Assembly: GCF_000003605.2 (NCBI RefSeq)
Contig: NW_003143297.1
Coordinates: forward strand, 35,085-51,778
Source: Saccoglossus kowalevskii
Taxonomy: Eukaryota > Hemichordata > Enteropneusta > Harrimaniidae
Direction: 5' to 3'
Length of the DNA stretch: 16,694 bases
The notes under the pieces are model-generated. The model made no database searches. It worked only from the letters and a program-made list of their open reading frames with translations, and was not told the DNA's origin. Shown in pieces: positions 10,001 through 16,694 of this stretch (within the stretch, counting starts at the first letter, position 1; each line of letters opens with the position of its first letter). The translations under genes and the position numbers were made by a program.

Positions 10001-13000
10001 AAGACATTATAAACCATTGAACTACTTTATATCCCTTGGGGTTCAATCCGCATGGTTATATGACTTCAAAAGATTCAGCAAGCAGTGTTTTGTAGATTTG
10101 TTTTCCCCGGTATCATGTTGCAATGAAATCATTCTGGGAGTTTCGCACACATTATGTATGGTACGAAGGTTAGCGTGCTCGCCCTGGGATGTTGCGGGTT
10201 CTGTTCGACGTGATCGGCCACCCACTCTGAAGTTTAAAAAAGCAAATACTGCTCATCCCCTCGCGATATTCAGGTTTTCTTGTAGTAGCGGGTTATCGTG
10301 CGATGACTGCAGCATACCCTGATACGAAGCCAGTGAATGGATTCACTTCCGTTGGTGGTATCCTTAAAATACTAGAACCAACATCACTTCTCTATCTAAG
10401 TCTATCTACAGTCTTCCTTTTGATATCTGGTGTTCTTTGTTGAAATTAACATGGCAGAACACAGTTAGTGGAAACGCCGCTGGGTTCAACAATTCATATA
10501 TTAACTTTATATCCTTGAACTCTAAGCTCAGATTAGTTTATGGTTTGCACACACAAGAATTTATTTTTTGTCAAATAGAAACGTTTTTACAAGAAACTAA
10601 CAATAATTTCTGACGATTTGTTTTTCTTTATTTCCAGGATGTCCCGTGCATATGGCAATCAATACTGAACCATGTGCCATATATTTCCTATACATCGTCT
10701 CTCATTAGGCTTTTAAAATGAAAATGAAAAACGATTTTTTTTCAAAGAAAAGCTCAGTAAAAGAATATGGTATTACAGTATATGTATTTCCCAAGAGTGA
10801 AATAAATGTTACTGCTTGAATGCATTATACTTCACCAGCTGTGACATAAGTGAGTAAACCCATCTTTAACTAAACCACCTTCACATATTGTGATCACGTG
10901 TTTGCTCAACAATCGTTTTTAGAATTCTTACTCAAGAATGAAGTTGATGAGCTAAAACGCCCTATTAGAGAATGGTTTAAAAACAGTAATCATATTTAAT
11001 ACTAGTAATTTGTGAACAGTAGATAATTATAGTGAGTAAGTATATTTTTCTTCATTCCAAGTAACCAGACTCTATCTTGCCCATATTTGTTATCATTTAG
11101 TTAGTCTTCACGAAGTAGATTGAAATCAACTCTGCATCTGACCTGAATTCGTGTCAAGGGATCTCCTGCATATTGACTGTTTTTTTAGGTTGTTCCAGGT
11201 GATGATATTGTCAGCCAACTGCCCTCGATTACTCTTTCTAGTAAACAACATAGTAATGTTCCATACTTCAAAACATGTAGGCGTTTTTCGCATTGTAAAT
11301 TTAGTTGCACTACATTTTGCAGTAATATTCTTAATATGGAATATATTATACGTAAATATATATGTTGTTGTTGTTTTTTGCAGTCACTCCTATCCACTTG
11401 ACTTAGACATGTCCATTCGTACTATCCATGTACATATTGTGTAACACAGACAATTAACAGTTTTACATCAATCACCTAAAATTGGACCAGAGTGTTCTGT
11501 TTCAAATCCGTTTCAGGTCAGTAGAGGTTGACTTTCAACTTCACATCTTTATAATATATTGATACATTTTTACACACTTATTTCTATTCAATAATACAGA
11601 TGGTTATCTCTCTAATTACAATCATATATATTTCAACTACAACTCCGAAAAGTTTTTTTGTTGTACCCCTCCCCCATAATTAGGAGGTACAATTCTTTTA
11701 GAGGAGTGCAATGTTTTAAAAAAGATGGAGGGCCAAATATTTGTTGGATTGTTTTTTTTAGATAACTGTCATATCCCCGAATAATCATGTGCATACTTAA
11801 TCATTTTTATATTTGCATATGCTTAATGCAGTCTCGCAAGTGTTCAATGCTTATTATTTGATTAGTACACAAATACAGTAGTCGGTGGTAAGCTTTCGTA
11901 ATGGCACTCATGGTTTAATTGTTAAGAATATATGCTTGTATTCTGTAGGCCCGTGTGCAGAGATTAATATGAACGTAGTCTAATTTACAGAGATGAGTTT
12001 TGGGGCAGACAACAGACAGCCAACAGGAAATCATGAGTGAGACAGAAGACTGAGAGCAGTAGGTTATTTTGCAACACGAACTTGCTTCTATTTATACTCC
12101 CACACGAAAAAGCACAGCTTTTTTTAATATTGTCCCACAAATAAAACTCTCTTTAGTATCTGTACTCTCAAAAAATATTTTTGAGTGGGGTACTAAGGGA
12201 AGTCTTTCTAATACCTTCACGTATATCTTTATCACACATAAACCATGGATACCCTCCTAATGTGTAACTCTTTTCCCTTGTCAATAGGCTCCATCTTATC
12301 TTACGTAACCTTCATTGAATAATCATTCAGCATGTTATCTATATACTTCATTGTTTGTGTGTATGTTCAAAGCAGAAATCTGATGTCGATGCAACACCTT
12401 ACATGAAATACAGTAAGTAAATCCTACGAGAGACCACACGTTATCGCATTTATTTGTTTTGAAGATACGTGTGATAATAAACATACTAAACAGTTAATCG
12501 ATTTATCTAAAGAATGGTCAGTTACTATGGAAATTCGGGTTTTAAACTAAAAAGTAAGATTATATTTGGTGTTGTGTATCTTAGATTTTATGTTTCCAAT
12601 TGCAATTGTGATATACACAAAGCAAATACATTGCTGGTCACTCCTGAGGGGAGTATACACACATTCGCTTGGGTATAGTTGTACATAACAATTATCAGGA
12701 ACACGCAATTAATGATATACCATTTACAATCAACGTGTTTAAGTATTTGTAGTTAGTAGGCATTGAAATACTCCCTCGCAAACAGTGACAGATCCTCGTA
12801 ATGTGCACATTGTTGCTAAACAAAACCAGCACGTATAGAGCGCAATTGTGTGTGTTTGGCCGATGTTATCACATAAACAGTTGAATCGCCAATGGTCAAT
12901 AATTAATGTAATTTGGAAAGAATATTAATTTAATAGAGAGACTGTCGCCATAGCATCATCAATCCTCAATCAATGAGGTCGTTTTTTTCCAGAATAGGAC

Positions 13001-15680
13001 AATGCTCTGATGATGAACGCTGATATGAAGTTGGAACTAGATATCCTGAATTCTCAGTTGTTATGGCAATTAGGAAGCTGTAAAGCTCTCAATAAAATAC
13101 AAACCCAGCAGCAATGTCTTCGCCAGGCTAGAGAGTAGTGAAATCAAACTTAAGTAAAACCGATATGTAGTTAATAGTTAATGTGTTTATCATCTTCCGT
13201 AAGAGCTCGTTTCAAATAAATTAGCATAGATACTTAGATAGATAACTTCATTCACCTTGGTAAATTACACACTATGTGTAAGCACCTCGATGGAACTCTA
13301 TTTAGCATTGTACAAAAATGGATAAATTATCTTGCCAACTTATACTCAAATGAAATGAAAAAGTGTATGTAAGAATACATTTCTTCGTGAACTAAGCTGT
13401 GTTTCTGACTAGTTTATTTGATGACGTAGAATGCTCTGTGTGCTTGATGTAAATAATATAGACATTAAATACGTCGTTCACTACGTTGTGCATTACAATG
13501 CAATCAAAATCACTATGTTCAATTTCTGCCTTGTCAAGTCTTGCTATTCGTCGTGATCTTACACCGATTACCTATGCGTTAGATTTTACCTTAGCTACTA
13601 GAAAAATTATTCATTTGTTAATTAAGCCACTATCTTCAACGCTTAACTGTCAGAAACAATATTTTACAAAGCTCACATGCAATCGCGATGTGATATGTTT
13701 TTGATAGAGATAAATTTGCCATGTAAATCAATACGAATCAAACCTCCATGCAGCGTGACGTCATGTAACCTCGATGAATTCAAAACAAATGTCAAAACAG
13801 CAGTTTCGTTGTAGGGGTTAACATACCATGAAACGTGAACAGAATGGCGATATTGCGGTCGTTAAAACAGATAGAGGTGGATAAATAACGACATGATTTA
13901 TAGGCGAACTTAATTAATCTTTCTGCTTATATTATGTATGTCAGGAATATAGTTGTCAGTGTAGAGAAATATATGTATATTTATATATATACAGAACTAC
14001 TGGCTAATTTATATTCATATATAGATTTTATGTTTCAGGGTAAATTACATGCAATTCATGTACTCAATTACATATCTAAATCCATTAACAATAAATCAAG
14101 AAATGTATCAAAGAATCAATATTGCACGTAGTCCACCTGTTGATCAGCACAAGGCAAATCATTTCAACCGTGACAGTCATATAACACAGTACTAATAGGT
14201 TAGACATAGTCAATATTTAATGTGACTGTGATTAGAATGCGAGATATGAGTATGGGCAACGCTGACATGATATGGACAGAATCGTTCAATCATAACGATC
14301 AACATCCGTAGCTTATATGCACATGGTTTTATATGATGACGTCATTCAGTACAGCGGAGTAGAAGGAGGTTGCTTGACGCGCATTAAAATTCTCATCGCG
14401 CAATGTATTTCTGAGTCGATGGGTCTTCGTGTCATTCTCTCAATGTAGAATGGCAATGATGTACTTAGCGGAAGGACACACAGTGAAATCAACATTCTGA
14501 TCATGTGCGTCGAATTGTTCCTATTCGTATATTAGATTGATGAATACGTAAATTCTTTAAAGCGTCACTGGCGTCACGCGATTCGCGTTTGGACGTGTAA
14601 ATCGAACATTTCTGTGACACGCAGTATTGTTTGTTTTTGTTTGTAGTTGGTTCCCATAAAGCAACTAAAAAAAAATCCCCACATGTGTCTATTTGGTAAA
14701 GCTCGAAGTTTCTGGAAATGTGCCGTTGCTTAGTACAAATTCGGTTAACATTATTTGACGACGATGCGCGTCATGCACGAACGAGTTTACTGTGGCGCTT
14801 CAAAGTAAAACTACGTTTTGTAAAGGCAAAGGCAATTAACTGCTGGTAGCTACAGACACAATGACAAATGTTTGACGGTAATTGATACATGAGTGAGTCT
14901 GTACGATAATGGCTCAGTTTATATTAAAATCACTGTATAACACTATATAATAAACTAATTTTATTTGGATAAACATTCCCTGCCCCATCAATTTATGAAA
15001 TATTATACTACGCGTATTCTTAACATGTCCATTAGTCTGACACAAGGATGGCCAGTATTTAAATGCCGTATACTTTTGTGATAATCATGGTTTTCGGAAT
15101 ATCACATTGCATGCACATAAAACATGATTTTATTACATTGCCTGTAACAACTACAGCAACAAGTGTTGGAGGGATTTCTTACTCCACGTCATCCTATCGA
15201 ATAACAGTCAGTCTGCCGCCAGGACATTATGCGTTCGTGGTTTTAGTTTACATATTTGTAACATTTCTCATGATTACTCAGATATATATATATATATATA
15301 TCTTCCAAACGGCACTAGATTTATATATTTTACCTACAAATCACGCAGAAAATTAATTCACCTCTCCAGTAATTTTCTTTTGGGTGATTTAGAATATTTA
15401 TTTTTTCATAAACATATCCCATATGAAGCTGTGATAAATAATTGTTTTTCTGACATTTGAATGATTTATTCGCGACCCGTGGTTTTTTAGTGATTTATTG
15501 TTATAAATAACCAAATGCAATGCAATGCGGTTTGGTCATGTAACTGTTCAGTCGGCAGGACTAACACACTCGTTCAAGAATGGAATAATACATTACTTAC
15601 TTGTTCAAGGTGACATCCAAAATGTACGTTTTACTAAATGCTTCTATCTTGAAACAGGCCTGGTTCTCGTGTACTGGGTG
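414..15680 (-). CDS. ADAM (M12B reprolysin) family gene, ADAM11/22/23-like, 5'-partial, catalytically dead and possibly decaying
   Basis: Gene-level entry; exons are listed separately. Exons on the minus strand: 15601-15680, 14379-14463, 5944-6026, 5329-5380, 4496-4559, (4307-4335 doubtful), 4199-4250, 3788-3837, 3549-3611, 2839-2892, 2700-2753, 2183-2357, 1965-2049, 1700-1781, 1492-1543, 414-1011, about 1.63 kb or 540 codons. Codon phases agree across the junctions, with two exceptions: the join 4496 to 4250, which needs the doubtful micro-exon, and a break inside 2183-2357. Domain order is prodomain, metalloprotease domain, then a tail unlike any ADAM ancillary domain. ADAMs are secretory-pathway proteins that shed or bind surface proteins; the ADAM11/22/23 branch acts mainly as adhesion or receptor proteins without catalysis. 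The first exon with the signal peptide was not found and probably lies beyond the window. Family assignment is strong; the subfamily is inferred from recalled consensus. Confidence 0.88.
1012..1491 (-). other. Last intron of the ADAM-like gene, with an 11-base poly-C run
   Basis: Bounded by donor gtatgt and acceptor cttag. It contains an uninterrupted C run at 1315-1325 (G on the transcribed strand) in otherwise AT-rich sequence. Nothing else is recognisable. Confidence 0.75.
1492..1543 (-). CDS. ADAM exon: Met-turn (C-I-M)
   Basis: Acceptor ttttcacatgtag and donor gtatgt flank 52 bp. With the shared base it reads RNCSCPDPYGCIMESTM, matching C-x-C-x-x-x-x-G-C-I-M of reprolysins, where the Met lies under the zinc site. 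The exon leaves GG, completed by A of the last exon to give Gly. Confidence 0.93.
1700..1781 (-). CDS. ADAM exon: zinc-binding motif lacking the catalytic glutamate
   Basis: Acceptor accctgtatttcag and donor gtaagt flank 82 bp reading SVNNPAIVGALL then AHGIGHTIGMVHDDG. The reprolysin signature is H-E-x-x-H-x-x-G-x-x-H-D. Here the three zinc histidines, the Gly and the Asp are present, but the general-base Glu is Gly (codon GGA, one base from GAA). ADAM11/22/23 lack a working motif too, but usually by loss of histidines. Phase zero in, one base out, agreeing with both neighbours. Confidence 0.95.
1965..2049 (-). CDS. ADAM exon: G-R-S-F segment before the zinc helix
   Basis: Acceptor ttcgtgtattccag and donor gtaaca flank 85 bp. 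One leading T completes Ser (TC|T), giving S-G-R-S-F-D-S-N, then QRYRCLCSDKVTGSAIE. This corresponds to L-L-S-G-x-x-F-x-G-x-x-x-G-x-A-x-x-x-x-(M/I)-C in reprolysins. The usual G-x-A-Y-V-G has become Q-R-Y-R-C, a divergence at a normally conserved spot. Phase zero at the end. Confidence 0.9.
2183..2357 (-). CDS. ADAM exon: central protease strands and helix, with an internal frame break
   Basis: Acceptor ttttccccgctcag and donor gtaagtgcc flank 175 bp. The first part reads LYKTQMNTRIKMVSMETW and later SEDISETLHNLFVYY, matching I-Y-K-x-Q-L-N-T-R-I-x-L-V-x-M-E-T-W and T-L-x-x-F-x-x-Y of ADAMs. In that frame the end gives a nonsense A-L-C-I-C-Y. One frame over, the end reads HRTVHLLS, matching the family's D-A-V-H-L-(F/L)-S, and only this frame joins the next exon in phase. 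A one-base shift near 2229-2245 is implied, by mutation or by assembly error. A pyrimidine-rich run ending CAG lies at the break and could act as a splice acceptor. Confidence 0.9.
2700..2753 (-). CDS. ADAM exon: first helix of the metalloprotease domain
   Basis: Acceptor cgcttacggacag and donor gtaagtata flank 18 codons, NLEITNDFAKTVANIVDE. This is the helix N-x-F-A-K-x-V-V-N-x-V-D found before the I-Y-K-x-x-L-N-T-R strand in ADAM11/22/23. Phase zero at both ends. Confidence 0.9.
2839..2892 (-). CDS. ADAM exon: basic loop after the first protease strand
   Basis: Donor gtaaca after CTCGAG is good; the acceptor (gatagtatacaag) has a poor pyrimidine tract. The 18 codons read IKRKLKYQRSHVVHIPLE, phase zero at both ends as the neighbours need. 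K-x-R-x-x-V-V-H resembles the K-K-H-R-x-S-V-V-H stretch of ADAM22-like proteins, with roughly ten extra residues. Confidence 0.65.
2893..3548 (-). other. Intron of the ADAM-like gene
   Basis: Intron between the exons at 3549-3611 and 2839-2892. A minus-strand frame of 88 codons at 3073-3339 lies inside, but its sequence does not resemble any part of an ADAM. No repeat recognised. Confidence 0.6.
3549..3611 (-). CDS. ADAM exon: first strand of the metalloprotease domain
   Basis: Acceptor attatattacag and donor gtaagt flank exactly 21 codons: RDVVSP then ETKHIGLMLINDNGL. This matches the first beta strand of reprolysin domains, E-T-K-Y-x-E-L-x-x-V-x-D. The N-D after the hydrophobic run is typical of the ADAM11/22/23 branch. 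The Glu usually found in K-Y-V-E-L is Gly here. Phase zero at both ends. Confidence 0.92.
3788..3837 (-). CDS. ADAM exon: prodomain/protease linker
   Basis: Acceptor cattatacatttacag and donor gtatgt flank 50 bp reading TSIEDNNYIHEDPTQR. It is acidic and ends with Arg joined to Arg-Asp of the next exon. No full R-x-K-R furin site is visible. The frame is also open upstream from a weaker acceptor (atatcaaag) in the same phase, which would add about 16 residues (from GMAPVPYVLTHY). The shorter form has the better acceptor. Confidence 0.65.
4199..4250 (-). CDS. ADAM exon: cysteine-switch-like C-G-I segment
   Basis: Acceptor gcgaaaacag and donor gtttct flank 52 bp reading FCGIHAPDEISGAICMS. The C-G-I is in the position of the C-G-V cysteine switch near the end of ADAM prodomains, where the cysteine caps the zinc. 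The frame stays open past the donor, so a longer exon is possible. It leaves one base, which fits the next exon. Moderate confidence, since the match is short. Confidence 0.62.
4307..4335 (-). CDS. Doubtful 29-bp micro-exon of the ADAM prodomain
   Basis: Proposed only because it repairs phase: it starts with two bases and ends in phase zero. Acceptor tatatcaaaccctaag is acceptable; donor GGG|gtgcag is weak. With the flanking G it would read DDLEIPPRIG. No family motif backs it, and other boundaries could explain the mismatch. Confidence 0.3.
4496..4559 (-). CDS. ADAM exon: prodomain H-I-V-Y segment
   Basis: Acceptor attattgcag and donor gtacgtgtg flank 64 bp, giving TDEYSHIVYKATLPTKG and four more residues. 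The E-x-x-H-I-V-Y pattern is what follows Y-x-I-E-P in ADAM prodomains. It starts in phase zero and leaves one base (G). The phase does not fit the next secure exon at 4199-4250, so an extra exon is needed between them or one boundary differs. Confidence 0.87.
4560..5328 (-). other. Intron of the ADAM-like gene
   Basis: Bounded by donor gtaagg and acceptor attgcag; the flanking exons join in phase. A minus-strand frame of 82 codons at 4631-4879 is AT-rich and unlike the family. Nothing else seen. Confidence 0.75.
5329..5380 (-). CDS. ADAM exon: prodomain Y-V-I-E-P strand
   Basis: Acceptor gtggtgtgttcag and donor gtaagg flank 52 bp. After one base shared with the previous exon it reads DGNHTYVIEPIKIQNSK, the standard Y-x-I-E-P element after the S-T-C-x-G motif in ADAM prodomains. 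It ends in phase zero, in agreement with the next exon. The preceding exon joins directly as C-K-G-I-R-D-G, so the loop between S-T-C and Y-V-I-E-P is shorter than in vertebrate homologues. Confidence 0.92.
5477..5531. repeat. Short direct repeat, two copies
   Basis: The unit tttttgtcaaatatatt followed by a/g and ctc occurs twice about 36 bases apart, inside the intron at 5381-5943. Probably a local duplication. Confidence 0.6.
5655..5835. repeat. Imperfect inverted repeat (foldback element) rich in CCAAT
   Basis: The outer arms at 5655-5676 and 5812-5835 (CTGTAATTGGTCAGTTTC against AAAACTAGACCAATCAACAG) and the inner arms at 5689-5710 and 5763-5787 are imperfect reverse complements around a loop of about 50 bases. 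Six CCAAT/ATTGG motifs lie inside. It sits in the intron at 5381-5943. A decayed MITE is the likeliest origin; no target-site duplication was made out. Confidence 0.5.
5944..6026 (-). CDS. ADAM exon: prodomain C-Y-Y-H-G / S-T-C core
   Basis: Acceptor ttgtctgttacag and donor gtgagt flank 83 bp (27 codons plus two). The translation holds GAEMCYYHGIVRN followed by NSSVAISTCKGI, the hallmark of ADAM prodomains (C-Y-x-G-x-V, then S-x-V-A-x-S-T-C-x-G-x-x-G). NVT and NSS are potential N-glycosylation sites. The exon leaves CG, completed by T from the next exon to give Arg-Asp. It follows an 8.35-kb intron, by far the longest here. One of the most secure exons. Confidence 0.93.
6964..7086. repeat. 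Long imperfect hairpin of about 123 bases
   Basis: The left arm begins at TTATTGCG (6964) and carries CTCAAAGTATGCA, then AGACAGTAC. The right arm is its reverse complement, ending near 7086. CTCAAAGTATGCA pairs exactly with TGCATACTTTGAG, a 3-base mismatch follows, then AGACAGTAC pairs exactly with GTACTGTCT. Inside lies a GC-rich second stem, ATCGACC against GGTCGAT. It could be a MITE-like foldback or an RNA-level hairpin. Confidence 0.75.
7420..7767 (+). pseudogene. Internally deleted reverse-transcriptase fragment of a retroelement
   Basis: A plus-strand frame open from about 7420 to TGA at 7765-7767, with no early Met. It contains LDSSSYSIKELSTVLTSVL and VIKDG, then SYNFTLGYINDVLFINN and SSEFEIKK. 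These match, from memory, two separated parts of a reverse transcriptase common in invertebrate genomes: the S-x-K-E-L-S-x-x-L-T-S-x-L region, and the F-x-F-R-Y-I-D-D-V-L-S-L-N-N active-site region with S-E-L-E-I-K after it. The stretch that normally separates them (well over 100 residues) is missing. The catalytic Y-I-D-D is Y-I-N-D. Faint similarity may run on in broken frames to about 7850. The family may be Penelope-like; that is an inference. Confidence 0.72.
10152..10222 (+). mobile_element. tRNA-like head of a degenerate SINE
   Basis: An A-box-like TGGTACGAAGG at 10159-10169 is followed by TTAGCGTGCTCGCC and, about 38 bases from the A box, by a B-box-like GGTTCTGTTCGA at 10197-10208. 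The layout is that of a tRNA-derived SINE promoter. The local GC content is above that of the surroundings. No full tRNA cloverleaf is visible and the 3' end was not found. Confidence 0.5.
14379..14463 (-). CDS. ADAM exon: prodomain, Y-I-E segment
   Basis: Acceptor tccttccgctaag is good and its phase matches the previous exon (AA plus T). The translation begins TSLPFYIERMTRRPIDSE, aligning with the L-L-x-x-x-Y-I-E-x-H stretch that follows the L-N-N of ADAM prodomains. The 3' end is uncertain. The only GT that restores phase zero for the next exon is CGC|gtcaag, a weak donor, and it leaves about eight more residues than usual before the C-Y-Y-H-G motif. The same frame stays open upstream of the acceptor to a Met at 14504, giving a hydrophobic, signal-like start. 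Confidence 0.62.
14464..15600 (-). other. Intron of the ADAM-like gene with an (AT)n microsatellite
   Basis: Bounded by strong donor gtaagtaatg and acceptor ccgctaag. It contains ten uninterrupted AT units at 15282-15301. A plus-strand frame of 97 codons (15063-15356) runs through the microsatellite and is not convincing as a gene. Confidence 0.6.
15601..15680 (-). CDS. ADAM exon: N-terminal part of prodomain
   Basis: Acceptor tttcctccaag precedes the exon and a strong donor gtaagtaatg follows it. The 80 bp give 26 codons plus two bases. The translation contains HPVHENQ, then ACFKIEAFSKTYILDVTLN. This matches the ADAM prodomain pattern of a histidine-led strand followed by F-x-L-D-x-x-L-N. 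A weaker acceptor at ccag (exon start 15659) would drop the first seven residues. The exon leaves two bases (AA), which pair with the single leading T of the next exon to make Asn. No earlier exon could be supported between here and the window end. Confidence 0.78.
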
Positions 15681-16694
15681 CTTGGAGGAAACAGAGAAAA
15701 GTATTGGATACATAACGTTGAACAATTAATCTATATGTCAACTGATTTAATGACCATATCAATCATTCAAGGTTTTCAGCAAACCTATTGTAAACACATA
15801 TTGGGAACAACAGATTGTCATGATATAATACAACACTATCTATCATTAAGATTACATGGCTGTTCAAAGAACAATACTAATGATGGGTATCACAGCTCAT
15901 CGGAAATGTTTTGTTTTTTTCATAAATCGCCTTTTCGCCTACAATTAAAGGATTAATTTTAAAATCTTATCCCTAAGATAATAAAAGTGGCTTTGTCGCT
16001 TTGTAATGGCCGTGGTTACGATACAACAATCAATAAACATGCATTTTAATTGTTACGTTTATTAATGCAGTAACTCTTCAAAAATGCTTTCAAGTCTGTC
16101 TGTTTAATTGTTACTTTATAAAAACAAATGATACACAACGAAAGCATTAGCATAGTGACATTAAGTAATATAGGCACTTTACAGCATGGTTCATCCTTGC
16201 GTAATTTGAAAGCAAATATTAGTGATCCACCTTATTGATATAACATTCACTTTTGTTCCTTAAATCTTGAAACTATCATGATTAAACCATATACTTGTTT
16301 TCTACAAGTACACAAAATAACATTTATAGGTAAGACGGAGCTATTGTAGGTCTATTTTTGGGAGTCAATTAAGAATAAAATATTGGCAATGCAACTGCAT
16401 AAATTCATTGCAATCTGATTAAAATCTGATGTAGTGTACGGGCTATAATTGCTTTGGCTATGAACTTATTTTAATTTTCTTTTTTATTACTTTTGTATTT
16501 TATTATTTTACTTTGATTTTGATTTTGTATTGTTTTTTTTAATTTTGCCCTATTTGACCCCATGCATATGTAACGAGATTTCAACGAGACCCACTATCGA
16601 CGATTTTAGTCAACGAATCACAGACCACCTTCTATAGCGCACATGGTGACGTCACCGGGCAGAGTCAGGTGGCAAACACACTCAAATAAATAGT
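15681..16694. other. Upstream region of the ADAM-like gene, no exon identified
   Basis: The missing signal-peptide exon should lie on this side, but no minus-strand stretch with both a signal sequence and a fitting donor was found. A T-rich tract runs from about 16468 to 16546. A perfect 12-base palindrome GGTGACGTCACC, containing a CRE core, is at 16645-16656. The sequence may be more intron. Confidence 0.45.
16645..16656. promoter_or_regulatory. Palindromic CRE-like site
   Basis: GGTGACGTCACC is a perfect palindrome containing TGACGTCA, the CREB/ATF core. On the minus strand it is followed directly by ATG (GTCACCATG), which opens only a short frame. No TATA box or exon ties it to the gene, so a promoter role is a guess. 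Confidence 0.3.

Larger units (their letters stand above)
6027..14378 (-). other. Long intron of the ADAM-like gene holding repeat debris
   Basis: The intron joins prodomain exons in phase zero, though its donor (gtcaag) is weak. Its contents listed separately are a hairpin, a reverse-transcriptase fragment and a SINE-like head. The rest is AT-rich with short palindromes (for example 9597-9625 and 12167-12185) and no confident gene. Several open frames of 60-100 codons on both strands look like chance, and a few plus-strand splice-like exon candidates lie between 11189 and 12412. Confidence 0.6.

Noticed and set aside
10017-10322. Plus-strand frame of 101 codons and a minus-strand frame of 60 codons
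   Set aside because: Both overlap the tRNA-like SINE head, whose higher GC content explains the lack of stops.
13254-13300. Minus-strand mini-exon candidate reading VPSRCLHIVCNLP
   Set aside because: It fits in phase after exon 15601-15680, but the exon at 14379-14463 fits the same place and carries the expected Y-I-E motif.
13486-13704. Plus-strand frame of 72 codons
   Set aside because: No recognisable motif, no splice context, and a length expected by chance among six frames in this window.
15063-15356. Plus-strand frame of 97 codons
   Set aside because: It includes the (AT)n microsatellite read as I-Y repeats and has no family resemblance.
1-16694. CRISPR array, bacterial operon or viral genome
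   Set aside because: There are no regularly spaced repeats, no ribosome-binding sites and no dense gene packing; spliced exons show that this is animal nuclear DNA.

Overview
This is AT-rich, intron-rich animal genomic DNA. There are no bacterial operons or ribosome-binding sites. Short exons with canonical splice sites, introns carrying decayed retroelements, and an ADAM-family protease gene point to a metazoan. The retroelement family is one I associate with marine invertebrates, so a mollusc or other spiralian is my best guess, at low confidence.

One gene dominates the window. It lies on the minus strand, from about 15680 (5' end not seen) down to a stop codon at 414-416, followed by two AATAAA signals. 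None of its exons except the last stands out by ORF length; I found them by reading splice sites and matching codon phase. I place 15 exons plus one doubtful micro-exon. In order they encode an ADAM prodomain (15680 to about 3788), a reprolysin (M12B) metalloprotease domain (3611 to about 920) and a novel cysteine-free tail (rest of 414-1011). The closest resemblance, judged by eye, is to the ADAM11/22/23 branch of mostly non-catalytic ADAMs: ETKHIGLMLIND, then NDFAKTVANIVDELYKTQMNTRI and METW (all across exon joins), DFLGSGNGNCLF.

Three features make the gene unusual. The zinc motif reads HGIGHTIGMVHDD: all three zinc histidines are kept, but the catalytic Glu is Gly. The 175-bp exon at 2183-2357 holds a reading-frame break between two recognisable halves. 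The disintegrin, cysteine-rich, EGF and membrane parts are absent; after the protease domain the last exon runs into a basic Thr/Asn-rich tail and stops. This may be a truncated pseudoprotease with one assembly error, or a recently decaying paralogue.

The 8.35-kb intron at 6027-14378 holds repeat debris: a near-perfect foldback hairpin (6964-7086), an internally deleted reverse-transcriptase fragment (7420-7767, plus strand) and a tRNA-like SINE head (about 10152-10222). The intron at 5381-5943 holds an imperfect inverted repeat dense in CCAAT boxes. Sequence beyond 15680 and before 356 shows no supportable gene.
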